Assembly: GCF_002119765.1 (NCBI RefSeq)
Contig: NZ_CP021112.1
Coordinates: 2,536,501-2,600,500, forward strand
Origin: Pseudorhodoplanes sinuspersici
GTDB lineage: Bacteria > Pseudomonadota > Alphaproteobacteria > Rhizobiales > Xanthobacteraceae
Reading direction: 5' to 3'
Length of the DNA: 64,000 bases
Shown here: positions 8,704 through 16,910 of the stretch, piece by piece
Position numbering within the stretch: position 1 is the first letter of the stretch
Layout: each line of letters begins with the position of its first letter
Notes under the pieces: model-generated
Told to the model about the DNA's origin: nothing
The model's database searches: none
The model's input: the letters and a program-made list of their open reading frames with translations, nothing else
Program-made: the position numbers and the translations under genes

Positions 8704-9396
8704 ATGACGGGCCGTACGCTCGCACTGACGTTTGCAACCCGCAACGGAACGACGCATGAGGACGTGACGATCACCCAATGCGTCGTTGCCGGCTGGACCG
8801 GCCGCGACAAGGTGGCGCTTGAAAAGCATATCAAGGAGCTTGAGGAGCTCGGCGTGAAGCGGCCAGCCTCGACGCCGATCTTCTACCGGGTGTCGGCGCA
8901 GCGCCTCACCACGGCCGACGCTATCGAGGTGCTGGGCCATACGTCCAGCGGCGAAGTGGAATATGCGCTGCTGCAGCATGCCGGTCAGTTGTGGGTCGGC
9001 GTCGGCTCCGACCACACCGATCGCGAGGTTGAAACCTACGGGATCACGGTGTCCAAGCAGATCTGCGAAAAACCGCTCGCTCCCGTTTTCTGGCCGGTTG
9101 AAGAGGTCGCGCCGCATTGGGACAGCCTGGTGTTGCGCTCCTATATTCTCGAGAACGGCAAGAAGACGCTTTATCAGGAAGGCAAATTGGCTGGCATGCT
9201 TTCGCCTGACGACCTCATCAGGGATTATACGTCAGGGAAAGCATTGTCCGACGGAACGCTGATGTTCTGTGGCACTTTCGCAGCCATCGGCGGCATCCGG
9301 CCTGCATCGCGGTTTGACTTTGAGATCTCCGACGAAACCCTGGGCCGCACAATCAGTTCCGGTTACGATTCTGTGTCTCTGCCGATATTGGGGTGA
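8704..9396 (+). CDS. DUF2848 family protein
   Basis: A 230-residue protein matching the DUF2848 pattern: VVAGWTGRDKVALEKHIKELEELG, then TPIFYRVSAQRLTTA, GEVEYALL and VGVGSDHTDREVE, ending GTFAAIGGIRPASRFDFEI. The fold is thought to be related to fumarylacetoacetate hydrolase, and members occur beside aromatic and amide catabolic genes, but I know of no assigned reaction. The SDHTDRE and FDFEI stretches hold the acidic residues that would bind a divalent metal if it is a hydrolase. It shares a transcript with the upstream monooxygenase and could process that enzyme's product. Confidence 0.82.
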   Translation: MTGRTLALTFATRNGTTHEDVTITQCVVAGWTGRDKVALEKHIKELEELGVKRPASTPIFYRVSAQRLTTADAIEVLGHTSSGEVEYALLQHAGQLWVGVGSDHTDREVETYGITVSKQICEKPLAPVFWPVEEVAPHWDSLVLRSYILENGKKTLYQEGKLAGMLSPDDLIRDYTSGKALSDGTLMFCGTFAAIGGIRPASRFDFEISDETLGRTISSGYDSVSLPILG

Positions 9397-9958
9397 GATA
9401 CTTCTGTAGGGCCAACGGACATCGAGCTATCCACCTCAGACGGATGATGGTTTTCATGGTTATCCCATTGGCCTCGGCAATGTTTTCTTCGGCGGGCAGC
9501 GAACCCTTCGTGGGTAAATGCGCGATATGAAAGTCTGAACGGCTAATTTCTGATGGAGTGGCCGTGGTCGAGTAATGGCGTAAACACTATGAGCCTGCAC
9601 TCATCGGCGAAGTTATAGGTCTCCTGGGCCACAAACATCATCGCCCGGAAATGCTGCATCTGGATCGGAGTACGGCAATGCCACAATCTCTATCCTGCTG
9701 GTCCAAAATACCCACTCGCGGGGCCATTGTGGAAGCAGAGAAGCATTTCGGCATGTAGCCGACGGAATGCGCCGGTCAGAAGATCTACCGCGCGCGCTTG
9801 GTGGCAAGTGAGAGCCGCAGCAAGGATTGCGTCTCGTTCCAAACGTCGGTCCCGCGTTATTCAATCCTGACGAGAATGCCAATGAGATCGCAACGAACGC
9901 TGTAGCGACAAATGGCCGGTCCCGAAGGACCAGCCGCTGGATCTGGCGCCAGTCGTCG
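9397..9958. other. Gene-free stretch
   Basis: About 560 bases between the DUF2848 gene and the small secreted-protein gene. All frames are short or lack a plausible ribosome site and conserved residues. I see no repeat, tRNA or transposase remnant here. Confidence 0.5.
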
Positions 9959-10201
9959 TTACCAACAGCGGCGCACCCATCGGCAGCGGCGGTAATATCC
10001 GTAACCGCGGCAAATGCGGACGCTGCGACAGCGCGGTCCGCGATATCTGCGGTAGGGACGATATTGCATCTGCTCGACGACATTCAGCATGCTCGCGGCG
10101 CCAGCAATAGCAGCCCCGTTAGCCGGCGCGGCCGATACACCACCGGTACCTGCAAGACTCAAACCGATGGCGACCAACATCGCTATAAGGAATGTTTTCA
10201 T
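9959..10201 (-). CDS. Small secreted Arg/Cys/Tyr-rich protein
   Basis: An 80-residue protein from the ATG at 10201, with GGAGA about six bases ahead. Residues 1-25 form a signal peptide (MKTFLIAMLVAIGLSLAGTGGVSA) and the mature part ends in a very basic tail built from RPYRRYRG, RCRSVRICRGYGYYRR and RWVRRCW, holding four cysteines. Short exported proteins with such tails are common in Bradyrhizobium relatives and have no known job; binding of an anionic surface polymer or nucleic acid in the periplasm is possible. It stands alone, with no co-directional partner. Confidence 0.7.
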   Translation of the reverse strand: MKTFLIAMLVAIGLSLAGTGGVSAAPANGAAIAGAASMLNVVEQMQYRPYRRYRGPRCRSVRICRGYGYYRRCRWVRRCW

Positions 10202-10868
10202 TGAAATCTCCGTTCTTCTTCCCAAGGCGCGGATATCGTTCGTCTCGGAGCGGCTAGTAAGTCGCCGATAACATCGGTCCGATCTGCCGAACCAGCTGTT
10301 CGTCCGATATTACCGCAGCGATCACAATAGAGATGTTAGCAGAGAAAGCAGCGACATTGGGATGGATTGGCAGCGACTCATCGTCGCCGCGGCAACGTAC
10401 TGAACGAGCCGTCGTCGCGGACATTCTGCAGATCTTCCATGGTGATATCGCTCGGTAAGTGAGCGCATGATGCCACGGGCGTTTAGCGCGACAAAAGGGG
10501 TGCTGAGGGATCTGCGACCGAGGTGGGCAGAGCCGCTCGAATCTCAAACGCAGAGGCGGCGCATCCGACACGATTCGACCGTGTGACCTCCACCCCTCGG
10601 AGGCTGGAAAGACGGTTTGCGCGACCGGTTCGACCCGCACACCAGAGCGCGCTGAGACGCTGTAGTCGTTAGTTGGTTCTGGTTCTCGATACCGAAGCCA
10701 GTATTCCTGTGGCGCCCCCGAATTTCCGTCCTGGTACTTCCGTGGTGTTTCCGCGGAAAGAGTCCAAGGGAGCAGCGCAGCCGCAGGAGCAGGTCGCATG
10801 GCAAAGCTCCAGCAAGCGCATCGTCGATCACGCCGAAGCCGGCACGGGGCGCGGCCTAATAAAGTGGC

Positions 10869-10896
10869 TTGACAGCAAATCAAACCTCCCCATAAT
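10869..10896 (+). promoter_or_regulatory. Sigma-70-type promoter of the transporter-nic operon
   Basis: A perfect -35 TTGACA (10869-10874), a 16-base spacer and CATAAT (10891-10896, five of six to consensus). The start codon of the binding protein is about 120 bases downstream. The -10 overlaps an A+T-rich palindrome also found before nicC, which suggests repression at this promoter. Confidence 0.6.
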
Positions 10897-10914
10897 TAAT
10901 TATCTGATTAATAA
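10892..10914. promoter_or_regulatory. Candidate operator 1 (TAATTATCTGAT core)
   Basis: Two self-complementary ATTAAT blocks flank TATCTG. The core TAATTATCTGAT recurs on the opposite strand at 15601-15628, before nicC. The site covers the -10 and the likely start of transcription. A TetR regulator is encoded at the end of the same cluster. Confidence 0.55.
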
Positions 10915-11022
10915 AATAACTAAGAGACGACGAAGGTTCGTCTCTGTTGCGCTCAATGTGCCGGGTGGAAGCGATTTCTGATGGACGGCTGTTTCGCCGT
11001 CGGTAACAAAACAGGAGGGGAT

Positions 11023-12156
11023 ATGAAGCAAGCCATTTTAGCCAATATTATTTTGGCTACTGTCGGATTGGCAGTTTCGGCACATGCGCAAGAGGAGATC
11101 CGGATTGGGCTTGTGGAGCCTTTGACGGGCTCGGTGGCCTACAATGGAAACTCGGTCGTCGAAGGTGCAAAACTTGCCATTGCGGAGGTCAATGCCGTCG
11201 GCGGTATTCTCGGCAAGCAAGTCCGGCTCATTGTTGAGGACGGGCAATGCAAGCCGGCAAATTCAGTTAATGCAGTCGAAAAGCTCGTCCAGAAGGACAA
11301 GGTCGCGGTTCTCGTTGGTGCATTCTGCAGTTCAGCAACGGCAGCAATCATGCCGGTGGCGCAGAAATATAAGATCCCGCTGGTCACTGGCGTATCGTCG
11401 AAAGCTGATCTGACGGAGCAGAGCAATCCGTACTTCTTTCGCGCGGCCGAGACCGATGCGCTGATGGCGCGAGCTTTTGCCAAGATCCTTGCAAAAGATC
11501 TGAAGCTCACGAGCGTCGCTTATATTGGCGTAAATGATGACTGGGGTCGTGGCGGTGTTGAGGAGTTTGCGCGCGATCTGTCCGGACTTGGAGTCAAGAA
11601 AGCGCTGGTCGAATATTTTGATCATGGCACTACGGATTTTTATACATTGTTGGCGAAGCTCCGGGCGGCAAAGCCGGATGGTATCTTTGTTGCTGCCGAA
11701 ACGCAGGACGGATCGATCCTTGTCAAACAAATCCGCCAAATGGGGCTTAATACGAAAGTCTTTGGCGTCGGCTCGTGGGCAACGCCTGATTTCATCAATC
11801 TGACGGGAGAAGCCGCGGAAGGTATTCACGCTGCAGTCCCTTACGCTTCTAGCATGGATACGCCCCGGAATCAGGCATTCGTGAAGAAGTACGAGACGCA
11901 GTACAAGACGAAGCCCGGTAAGTACGGCGCCGCCGGTTACAACGCGATGAATATTGTCACGGCGGCCATTGCCAGAGCCGGCAGCACCGATCCGGAGGCG
12001 ATCCGCGAAGCGCTGCACAAGACACGCTATGAGGCGCCGAATGGCGTCTACGAATTCACCAAAAAGGGTCAAGCTTACGGCTTCGAAGCGGTCCTCGTCA
12101 GAATCGAGGGCAAGGAACCCAAAGTCATCGCATCGACGCCCGTCGCGATGCACTAG
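11023..12156 (+). CDS. Liv-type ABC transporter substrate-binding protein
   Basis: A 377-residue periplasmic binding protein starting at the ATG behind a strong AGGAGGGG; the upstream ATG at 10981 has no such site. Residues 1-22 are a signal peptide ending AVSAHA. The mature protein begins EEIRIGLVEPLTGSVAYNG and shows VNAVGGILGKQVRLIVEDGQC and GVNDDWGRGG, as in the branched-chain amino acid binding family. In catabolic clusters these proteins often bind aromatic or heteroaromatic acids rather than amino acids. It heads a run of four transporter genes that leads directly into the nic genes, so nicotinate or 6-hydroxynicotinate is the most likely ligand; this is inference from context. Confidence 0.9.
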   Translation: MKQAILANIILATVGLAVSAHAQEEIRIGLVEPLTGSVAYNGNSVVEGAKLAIAEVNAVGGILGKQVRLIVEDGQCKPANSVNAVEKLVQKDKVAVLVGAFCSSATAAIMPVAQKYKIPLVTGVSSKADLTEQSNPYFFRAAETDALMARAFAKILAKDLKLTSVAYIGVNDDWGRGGVEEFARDLSGLGVKKALVEYFDHGTTDFYTLLAKLRAAKPDGIFVAAETQDGSILVKQIRQMGLNTKVFGVGSWATPDFINLTGEAAEGIHAAVPYASSMDTPRNQAFVKKYETQYKTKPGKYGAAGYNAMNIVTAAIARAGSTDPEAIREALHKTRYEAPNGVYEFTKKGQAYGFEAVLVRIEGKEPKVIASTPVAMH

Positions 12157-12221
12157 CCGCAGCTGAGATCGCCTTCATCGGCCAAGTCCGGTGAAGGCTG
12201 CATGACTTTGCAAGGCGTGAC

Positions 12222-13094
12222 ATGGACCTCTTTCTCCAATTTCTGACAAACGGCCTCGTGATCGGCGCCTTCTATGCGCTGTCAGCGCTCGGGCTCACTC
12301 TGATCTTTGGGCTGATGCGTGTTGTCAATTTCGCGCATGGCGAGATCTATATGCTCGGCGGCGTCACGGGCTGGTTCTTTACATCCTATCTGGGCCTCAA
12401 TTTCTTTGTCGGCCTTGCTCTCGTGACAGCGTGCATCGCGGTGTTGGGGTGGCTTGTGGACCGCTTCCTCATCGAGCGTGTGCGAGGGCAGGGGGAGGAG
12501 CCTGGCATTCTTCTTACAATCGGCCTCTCGATCTTCCTCGCCAATTTCACGCTGCTTGTCGTGGGGCCGGCGCCCTTGAAGGTCGCCGGCGCCGTGAGCG
12601 AGGCGCCGATCTTCATTGGGCCTATTGTCATCACCAAGCTTCGGCTGACTGCGGTCCTCGTGACAATCGCGCTCATCATGGCGGCGCATCTTCTCATCCA
12701 GAAGACGCGGCTCGGGCAGGCCATGCGGGCCACATTTCAGGATTCCATGGCGGCCAATCTTGCCGGCATCCGGACCAAACAGGTTTATGCCGCGACTTTT
12801 GCGCTCGGCTGCACATTAGCGGCACTATCGGGCATGTTGCTCGCCTCCATTTATTCGGCGCAAGCTTCGATTGGTGGTCTTGTCAGCTTAAAAAGCTTCG
12901 TGGTGGTGATTCTGGGCGGCATGGGTAGCTTTGCGGGCGCTATCGTTGGGGGATTGCTGCTGGGCGTCGCTGAGGCGATGTGGGGCGGTTATGTGGCCAC
13001 CGGCATGGTCGATATCATCGGCTTCGTGCTCGTCATTCTGATCCTTCTGTTCCGGCCTCAAGGCATCTTCGCCTCCCACGCCGAAAGGGCATGA
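12222..13094 (+). CDS. Liv-type ABC transporter permease (LivH-like)
   Basis: A 290-residue inner-membrane protein with about eight hydrophobic segments. It begins FLTNGLVIGAFYALSALGLTLIFG and has VNFAHGEIYMLGG, the standard LivH opening, and GMGSFAGAIVGGLLLGVAE before the last helices. AAGG lies ahead of the ATG. It would pair with the LivM-like permease 4 bases downstream and the two ATPases to carry the ligand of the upstream binding protein into the cytoplasm. Confidence 0.92.
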   Translation: MDLFLQFLTNGLVIGAFYALSALGLTLIFGLMRVVNFAHGEIYMLGGVTGWFFTSYLGLNFFVGLALVTACIAVLGWLVDRFLIERVRGQGEEPGILLTIGLSIFLANFTLLVVGPAPLKVAGAVSEAPIFIGPIVITKLRLTAVLVTIALIMAAHLLIQKTRLGQAMRATFQDSMAANLAGIRTKQVYAATFALGCTLAALSGMLLASIYSAQASIGGLVSLKSFVVVILGGMGSFAGAIVGGLLLGVAEAMWGGYVATGMVDIIGFVLVILILLFRPQGIFASHAERA

Positions 13095-13098
13095 TCAG

Positions 13099-14058
13099 AT
13101 GAATATTGAGAGCAATACCCTTCTGACAGCGTTGGCGGCGGCGGTTCTCTTGCCCTTCGTCGTACATGATCAATATCTGCTGCACCTCGCGATCATGGCG
13201 CTGTTCTACGCCGTGCTTGCAAGCAGTCTGAATCTCGTTGTTGGCTATGTCGGCGAATTTTCACTTGGTCACACGGCCTTTCTCGGTGTCGGCGCCTATA
13301 CGGCCGCGCTTCTCTCGGCCAAGCTCGGCTTCCCGATGTGGATCACAATTCCCGTCGCGGGTGCCACATCGGCCGCGTTTGGCTATCTGATTGGTGCGAT
13401 CACACTTAGGCTTCAGGGGCCCTATTTTGTGATCGTCACCCTCTCTTTTGCGGAAGTCTTGAGGCTCGTTGCTAACAACTGGATCGGCCTGACCAACGGT
13501 CCCATGGGCCTTGCCGGCATCAGCCAGGACGGGATCGCCGACAAGCGCGCATTCTTTTACATCGTGCTCGGCATTGCCGTGCTGTCGTTTTATCTCTGCT
13601 ATCGCTTCGTCTATTCCAATTCCGGCCGTGGTGCGGTGGCCGTTCGCGAGAATCGCTATGTCGCCCAGTCGATTGGCGTGAATCCTTTCGAATCGGCGAT
13701 GCAAGCTTTCGTGCTGGGTGCGTTTCTTGCCGGCCTCGCCGGTGGATTTTACGCGCACTACATCTCGTTTGTCGGGCCCGAGGTATTCCAGTTCGCCTTT
13801 ATGGCCAGCATGATCATCATGGTGCTGATCGGCGGCAAAGGAACGTTGGTCGGGCCGCTGATCGGTGCGGTGATCGTTACGCTGCTTGAGGAATATCTGC
13901 GCGAAGTGCAGCAGTTGCGCCTGACGCTGTTTGGTCTGATCGTGATGGCGATCGTCCTGTTCCTCCCCAATGGTCTTATGAGCTTGATCCCCCGCAGAAA
14001 CGAAAGTCGAAATGTGGATCTTGTCGGCGCCGCTCCCGTCAAGGAGGGTTCGCTATGA
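13099..14058 (+). CDS. Liv-type ABC transporter permease (LivM-like)
   Basis: A 319-residue membrane protein of the LivM class. Landmarks are YAVLASSLNLVVGYVGEFSLGHTAFLGVGAYTAA, LRLQGPYFVIVTLSFAEVLR and GGKGTLVGPLIGA, with around nine membrane helices. Its stop overlaps the start of the ATPase gene (ATGA). It is the second half of the membrane channel of this transporter. The C-terminal 25 residues (RRNESRNVDLVGAAPVKEGSL) are hydrophilic and unlike the helices, and probably lie in the cytoplasm. Confidence 0.92.
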   Translation: MNIESNTLLTALAAAVLLPFVVHDQYLLHLAIMALFYAVLASSLNLVVGYVGEFSLGHTAFLGVGAYTAALLSAKLGFPMWITIPVAGATSAAFGYLIGAITLRLQGPYFVIVTLSFAEVLRLVANNWIGLTNGPMGLAGISQDGIADKRAFFYIVLGIAVLSFYLCYRFVYSNSGRGAVAVRENRYVAQSIGVNPFESAMQAFVLGAFLAGLAGGFYAHYISFVGPEVFQFAFMASMIIMVLIGGKGTLVGPLIGAVIVTLLEEYLREVQQLRLTLFGLIVMAIVLFLPNGLMSLIPRRNESRNVDLVGAAPVKEGSL

Positions 14059-14843
14059 CGATTGTTGAGACCAGCCAGCCGCTACTAAGGGCCGAGAATC
14101 TCACCATGCGCTTCGGCGGGATCACCGCGGTGAAGGCGTTCGATCTGGAAGTCATGTCCGGCGAAATTGTCGGATTAATCGGTCCGAACGGGGCCGGAAA
14201 GACGACGTGTTTCAATATGCTGACGGGCTTTTATGCGCCCACCGAGGGGCGCGTTTGGTTCAAGGGTGAGGACATTACCGACAGAAAGCCTTACGCAATC
14301 GCTCGGCTCGGTATCGTGCGCAGCTTCCAGAAGACCAACGTGATGAAGAAACTTTCGGTCTTCGAGAATGTGTTGACCGGACATTATATGGAAGGCCGGC
14401 AATCGCTCGTCAGCACGTTCTTTCCGGCTGGGAAGGTGCGGCAGACCGAGAAAGCGTTGCGCGAAAGTGCTGCTGCCATTGTCGACATGGTAGGTCTCGG
14501 GCGTCGAATGAATGCCCCGGCTCACCTTCTCTCCTGTGGTGAATTGCGGCTCCTTGAGGTTGGAGTCGCGCTTGCTGCGAAGCCATCGCTTCTGATGCTC
14601 GACGAGCCGGCCGCAGGCCTCAATAGTCATGAGGCGGCCGCCTTCGGCGAGGTGCTGAAGACGCTTGTCGGGCGCAGCGTTGAGGCGCTGCTGGTTGTGG
14701 AGCACAACATGGGACTCGTTATGGCGGTCTCCAGCCGTGTGGTGGTGCTGAATTTTGGTCAAAAACTCGCTGAAGGTCTTCCTGCGGATATTCAATCGAA
14801 TCCGGAAGTGATCGAGGCCTATCTTGGAAAGGCTGCGGCATGA
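14055..14843 (+). CDS. Liv-type ABC transporter ATPase (LivG-like)
   Basis: A 262-residue ATPase with Walker A GPNGAGKTT near residue 40, a LivG-type insert (FQKTNVMKKLSVFENVLTGHY), Walker B LLMLDEPAAGLN and the H-loop VVEHNM. The usual signature LSGG is here LSCGELRLLEVG, with Cys in place of Gly at the third position, an uncommon change. AAGGAGGG precedes the start. It energises uptake with the LivF-like partner that follows. Confidence 0.92.
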   Translation: MTIVETSQPLLRAENLTMRFGGITAVKAFDLEVMSGEIVGLIGPNGAGKTTCFNMLTGFYAPTEGRVWFKGEDITDRKPYAIARLGIVRSFQKTNVMKKLSVFENVLTGHYMEGRQSLVSTFFPAGKVRQTEKALRESAAAIVDMVGLGRRMNAPAHLLSCGELRLLEVGVALAAKPSLLMLDEPAAGLNSHEAAAFGEVLKTLVGRSVEALLVVEHNMGLVMAVSSRVVVLNFGQKLAEGLPADIQSNPEVIEAYLGKAAA

Positions 14844-14860
14844 TTCCGGAAGGTGGTGAC

Positions 14861-15571
14861 ATGCCAGCGCTTGCCGTGAAAAACTTGCATGTCGCTTATG
14901 GCAGCATTGCCGCCCTGCATGGCATCTCGCTCGATGTTCAGAAGGGGGAAACCGTCGCACTTATCGGCGCCAATGGCGCTGGCAAGAGTACGACGCTGCG
15001 CGCGATTTCCGGTCTCCTGCCGGTGAGTTCAGGCGATGTCCTTTGGGAGGGCCGCTCGATCGCCAACCTCGCTCCCGATCGGATTGTCGCAGCCGGTATC
15101 GCGCACTGTCCCGAGGAGCGGCATGTTTGGCCCCATATGACGGTCGCGGAAAATATCGCATTAGGAGCATATCTGTGCCGCTCCAAAGAGGAGGTCCAGC
15201 GCCGCACCGGCATGGCTTTTCACCGCTTCCCTCGATTGAGGGAGCGAGCGCACCAACTGGCCGGCACGCTTTCAGGTGGCGAGCAGCAGATGCTGGCAAT
15301 CGCTCGCGCGCTCATGTCGGAGCCTCGTCTTCTGATGTTGGACGAGCCGAGTCTTGGACTCAGCCCGAAAATGGCGGAAGAGGTGTTCGAGGTTGTGCGC
15401 TCGATCAATGTCCATGGCGTGACGGTGTTGCTGGTCGAGCAGAACATCCACAACGCCTTGAGCGTGGCGAACCGCGCCTATGTGGTCGAGACCGGCCGCA
15501 TCGTCGCGAGCCGGCTGTCGGGAGAGTTGCGGAACGATCCCGAATTGTTACGGGCTTATCTGGGCGGTTGA
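14861..15571 (+). CDS. Liv-type ABC transporter ATPase (LivF-like)
   Basis: A 236-residue ATPase from the ATG at 14861, which has AAGGTGG ahead; an ATG at 14840 overlapping the previous stop would add seven residues. Walker A GANGAGKST, signature LSGGEQQMLAIARAL, Walker B LLMLDEPSLGLS and H-loop VEQNIH are intact, and the CPEERHVWPHMTVAENI stretch is LivF-typical. It is the last transporter gene; an 86-base gap with a palindrome separates it from nicC. Confidence 0.92.
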   Translation: MPALAVKNLHVAYGSIAALHGISLDVQKGETVALIGANGAGKSTTLRAISGLLPVSSGDVLWEGRSIANLAPDRIVAAGIAHCPEERHVWPHMTVAENIALGAYLCRSKEEVQRRTGMAFHRFPRLRERAHQLAGTLSGGEQQMLAIARALMSEPRLLMLDEPSLGLSPKMAEEVFEVVRSINVHGVTVLLVEQNIHNALSVANRAYVVETGRIVASRLSGELRNDPELLRAYLGG

Positions 15572-15600
15572 TATTCGGGGTAGACGGGTGAAGTGTCCTG

Positions 15601-15628
15601 AAATAATTAAATGATCAGATAATTATTT
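15601..15628. promoter_or_regulatory. Candidate operator 2 upstream of nicC
   Basis: Inverted arms AATAATTA and TAATTATT are centred on TGATCA, giving a near-perfect dyad of 28 bases. Its reverse strand carries TAATTATCTGAT, the same 12 bases as candidate operator 1 at 10892-10914. It lies 30 bases before the nicC start codon, so nicC may have its own regulated promoter in addition to read-through. Confidence 0.6.
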
Positions 15629-15657
15629 GTCTGGCTCCCGGTTGGAGGAAAACGACG

Positions 15658-16884
15658 GTGGGATCAAAGCTGAGAATTGGCATCATAGGTGGCGGTATTG
15701 GCGGTGTTGCCCTGACCGGCTGCCTCCTGCAGCGCGGTTTTGAGGTGCGCCTCTTTGAACGCGCGCAGGGCTTCGGTGAAGTTGGGGCGGGCATTCAGAT
15801 GACACCGAATGCCGTCAAGGTCATGAAGGCGTTGGGACTGCTCGACAAGATGCTCGAGGCGGGGTTCCTGCCGCATGCGCTCGTCGGCCGTAATTGGCGA
15901 ACTGCGCGCGAGAACTTTCGTACGCCGCTGATTGATGTGTGTCCGGTGCTTTATGATGCGCCGTTCATTCATATCCATCGTGCCGATCTTCACGCCATTT
16001 TAGCTTCGCTCGTTTCCGATGCGGTGCCGAGCTTCAATGTCAATTGCGTCGGTGTCCGTCATGAGAAGAACACTGCGGTTGCGATGTTCGCCGACGGCAC
16101 CGAATACGAAGCGGATGTGATCGTCGGTGCGGACGGCGTCCGATCAATCGTCAGATCAGAGCTGTTTGGTGCGGAAGATCCACGCTTTACCGGTCATATG
16201 TGCTACCGGGCTGTCGTGCCCGTGGGCGGTGTGGTGGATTTCGTCAGTCCCGACACCTCGTTCTGGCTTGGCCCGAACGGTCATATCGTGACCTACTATG
16301 TGCGCGGCGGCCAGGCCGTGAACATTGTCGCGGTTGCCGAAACCAGGACCTGGGTTGAGGAATCCTGGAATGTTGCTTCAAGCAAGAGCGAGATGCTCGC
16401 TCAGTTTCAGAATTGGCATCGCAATATTCAGACACTCTTCGACCGGGTCGAAGATGTCTACAAATGGGGTCTGTTTGATCGGGACCCGATGACAAGTTGG
16501 TCCAAAGGGCGGGTGACGCTTCTCGGAGATGCGGCGCATCCCATGCTGCCGTTCCTGTCGCAGGGTGCCGCCATGGCGATCGAGGATGCGTATGTTCTGG
16601 CGGCTGCGCTGGATGGTCATGGAAGAGACGTGGCGTCAGCATTTCGAGATTATGAGGCGGAGCGTCTTCCGCGCACCAGCCGCGTTCAGCTCGAAGCACG
16701 AGAGCGCGGGCGCACCTACCATTTGCCGTCGGCATTCGCGCAGGCGAAGCGCGATTTCACCTATTGGGTCCGAGGTCTGTTCAATCCACAAACGTCAGGA
16801 ATTCGGGCGAACTGGGTTTATGAGTATGACGCGCGCAAGTTCCGACCAAACGTAGCCGACAAATCATCGCGGCTTGTGGCCTGA
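15658..16884 (+). CDS. nicC: FAD-dependent monooxygenase, probable 6-hydroxynicotinate 3-monooxygenase
   Basis: A 408-residue flavin hydroxylase starting at GTG with GGAGG eight bases ahead. It has GGGIGG at residues 11-16, VIVGADGVRSIVRSELFG, and LLGDAAHPMLPFLSQGAAMAIEDA. The family sequence IHIHRADLHAIL and the C-terminal NWVYEYD recall NicC, whose tail carries WVYGYD. NicC turns 6-hydroxynicotinate into 2,5-dihydroxypyridine with loss of CO2, exactly the substrate of the NicX encoded downstream. The protein is about 25 residues longer than the Pseudomonas enzyme and has a different mid region, so another 2,5-dihydroxypyridine-forming hydroxylase, such as the 6-hydroxy-3-succinoylpyridine enzyme of nicotine breakdown, remains possible. 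Confidence 0.72.
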   Translation: MGSKLRIGIIGGGIGGVALTGCLLQRGFEVRLFERAQGFGEVGAGIQMTPNAVKVMKALGLLDKMLEAGFLPHALVGRNWRTARENFRTPLIDVCPVLYDAPFIHIHRADLHAILASLVSDAVPSFNVNCVGVRHEKNTAVAMFADGTEYEADVIVGADGVRSIVRSELFGAEDPRFTGHMCYRAVVPVGGVVDFVSPDTSFWLGPNGHIVTYYVRGGQAVNIVAVAETRTWVEESWNVASSKSEMLAQFQNWHRNIQTLFDRVEDVYKWGLFDRDPMTSWSKGRVTLLGDAAHPMLPFLSQGAAMAIEDAYVLAAALDGHGRDVASAFRDYEAERLPRTSRVQLEARERGRTYHLPSAFAQAKRDFTYWVRGLFNPQTSGIRANWVYEYDARKFRPNVADKSSRLVA

Positions 16885-16910
16885 AATAACGACCAGAGAA
16901 GTGTTTTGTA

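Larger units (their letters stand above)
10202..11022. other. Intergenic region upstream of the transporter-nic operon
   Basis: About 820 bases. The left part holds no credible gene in either strand; the long antisense frame at 10254-10883 has no family features. The right end holds the promoter and palindrome described separately. Confidence 0.5.

Noticed and set aside
10254-10883. 209-residue leftward frame upstream of the transporter operon
   Set aside because: Low-complexity, Arg-rich composition, no family motif, and it overlaps the likely promoter region.
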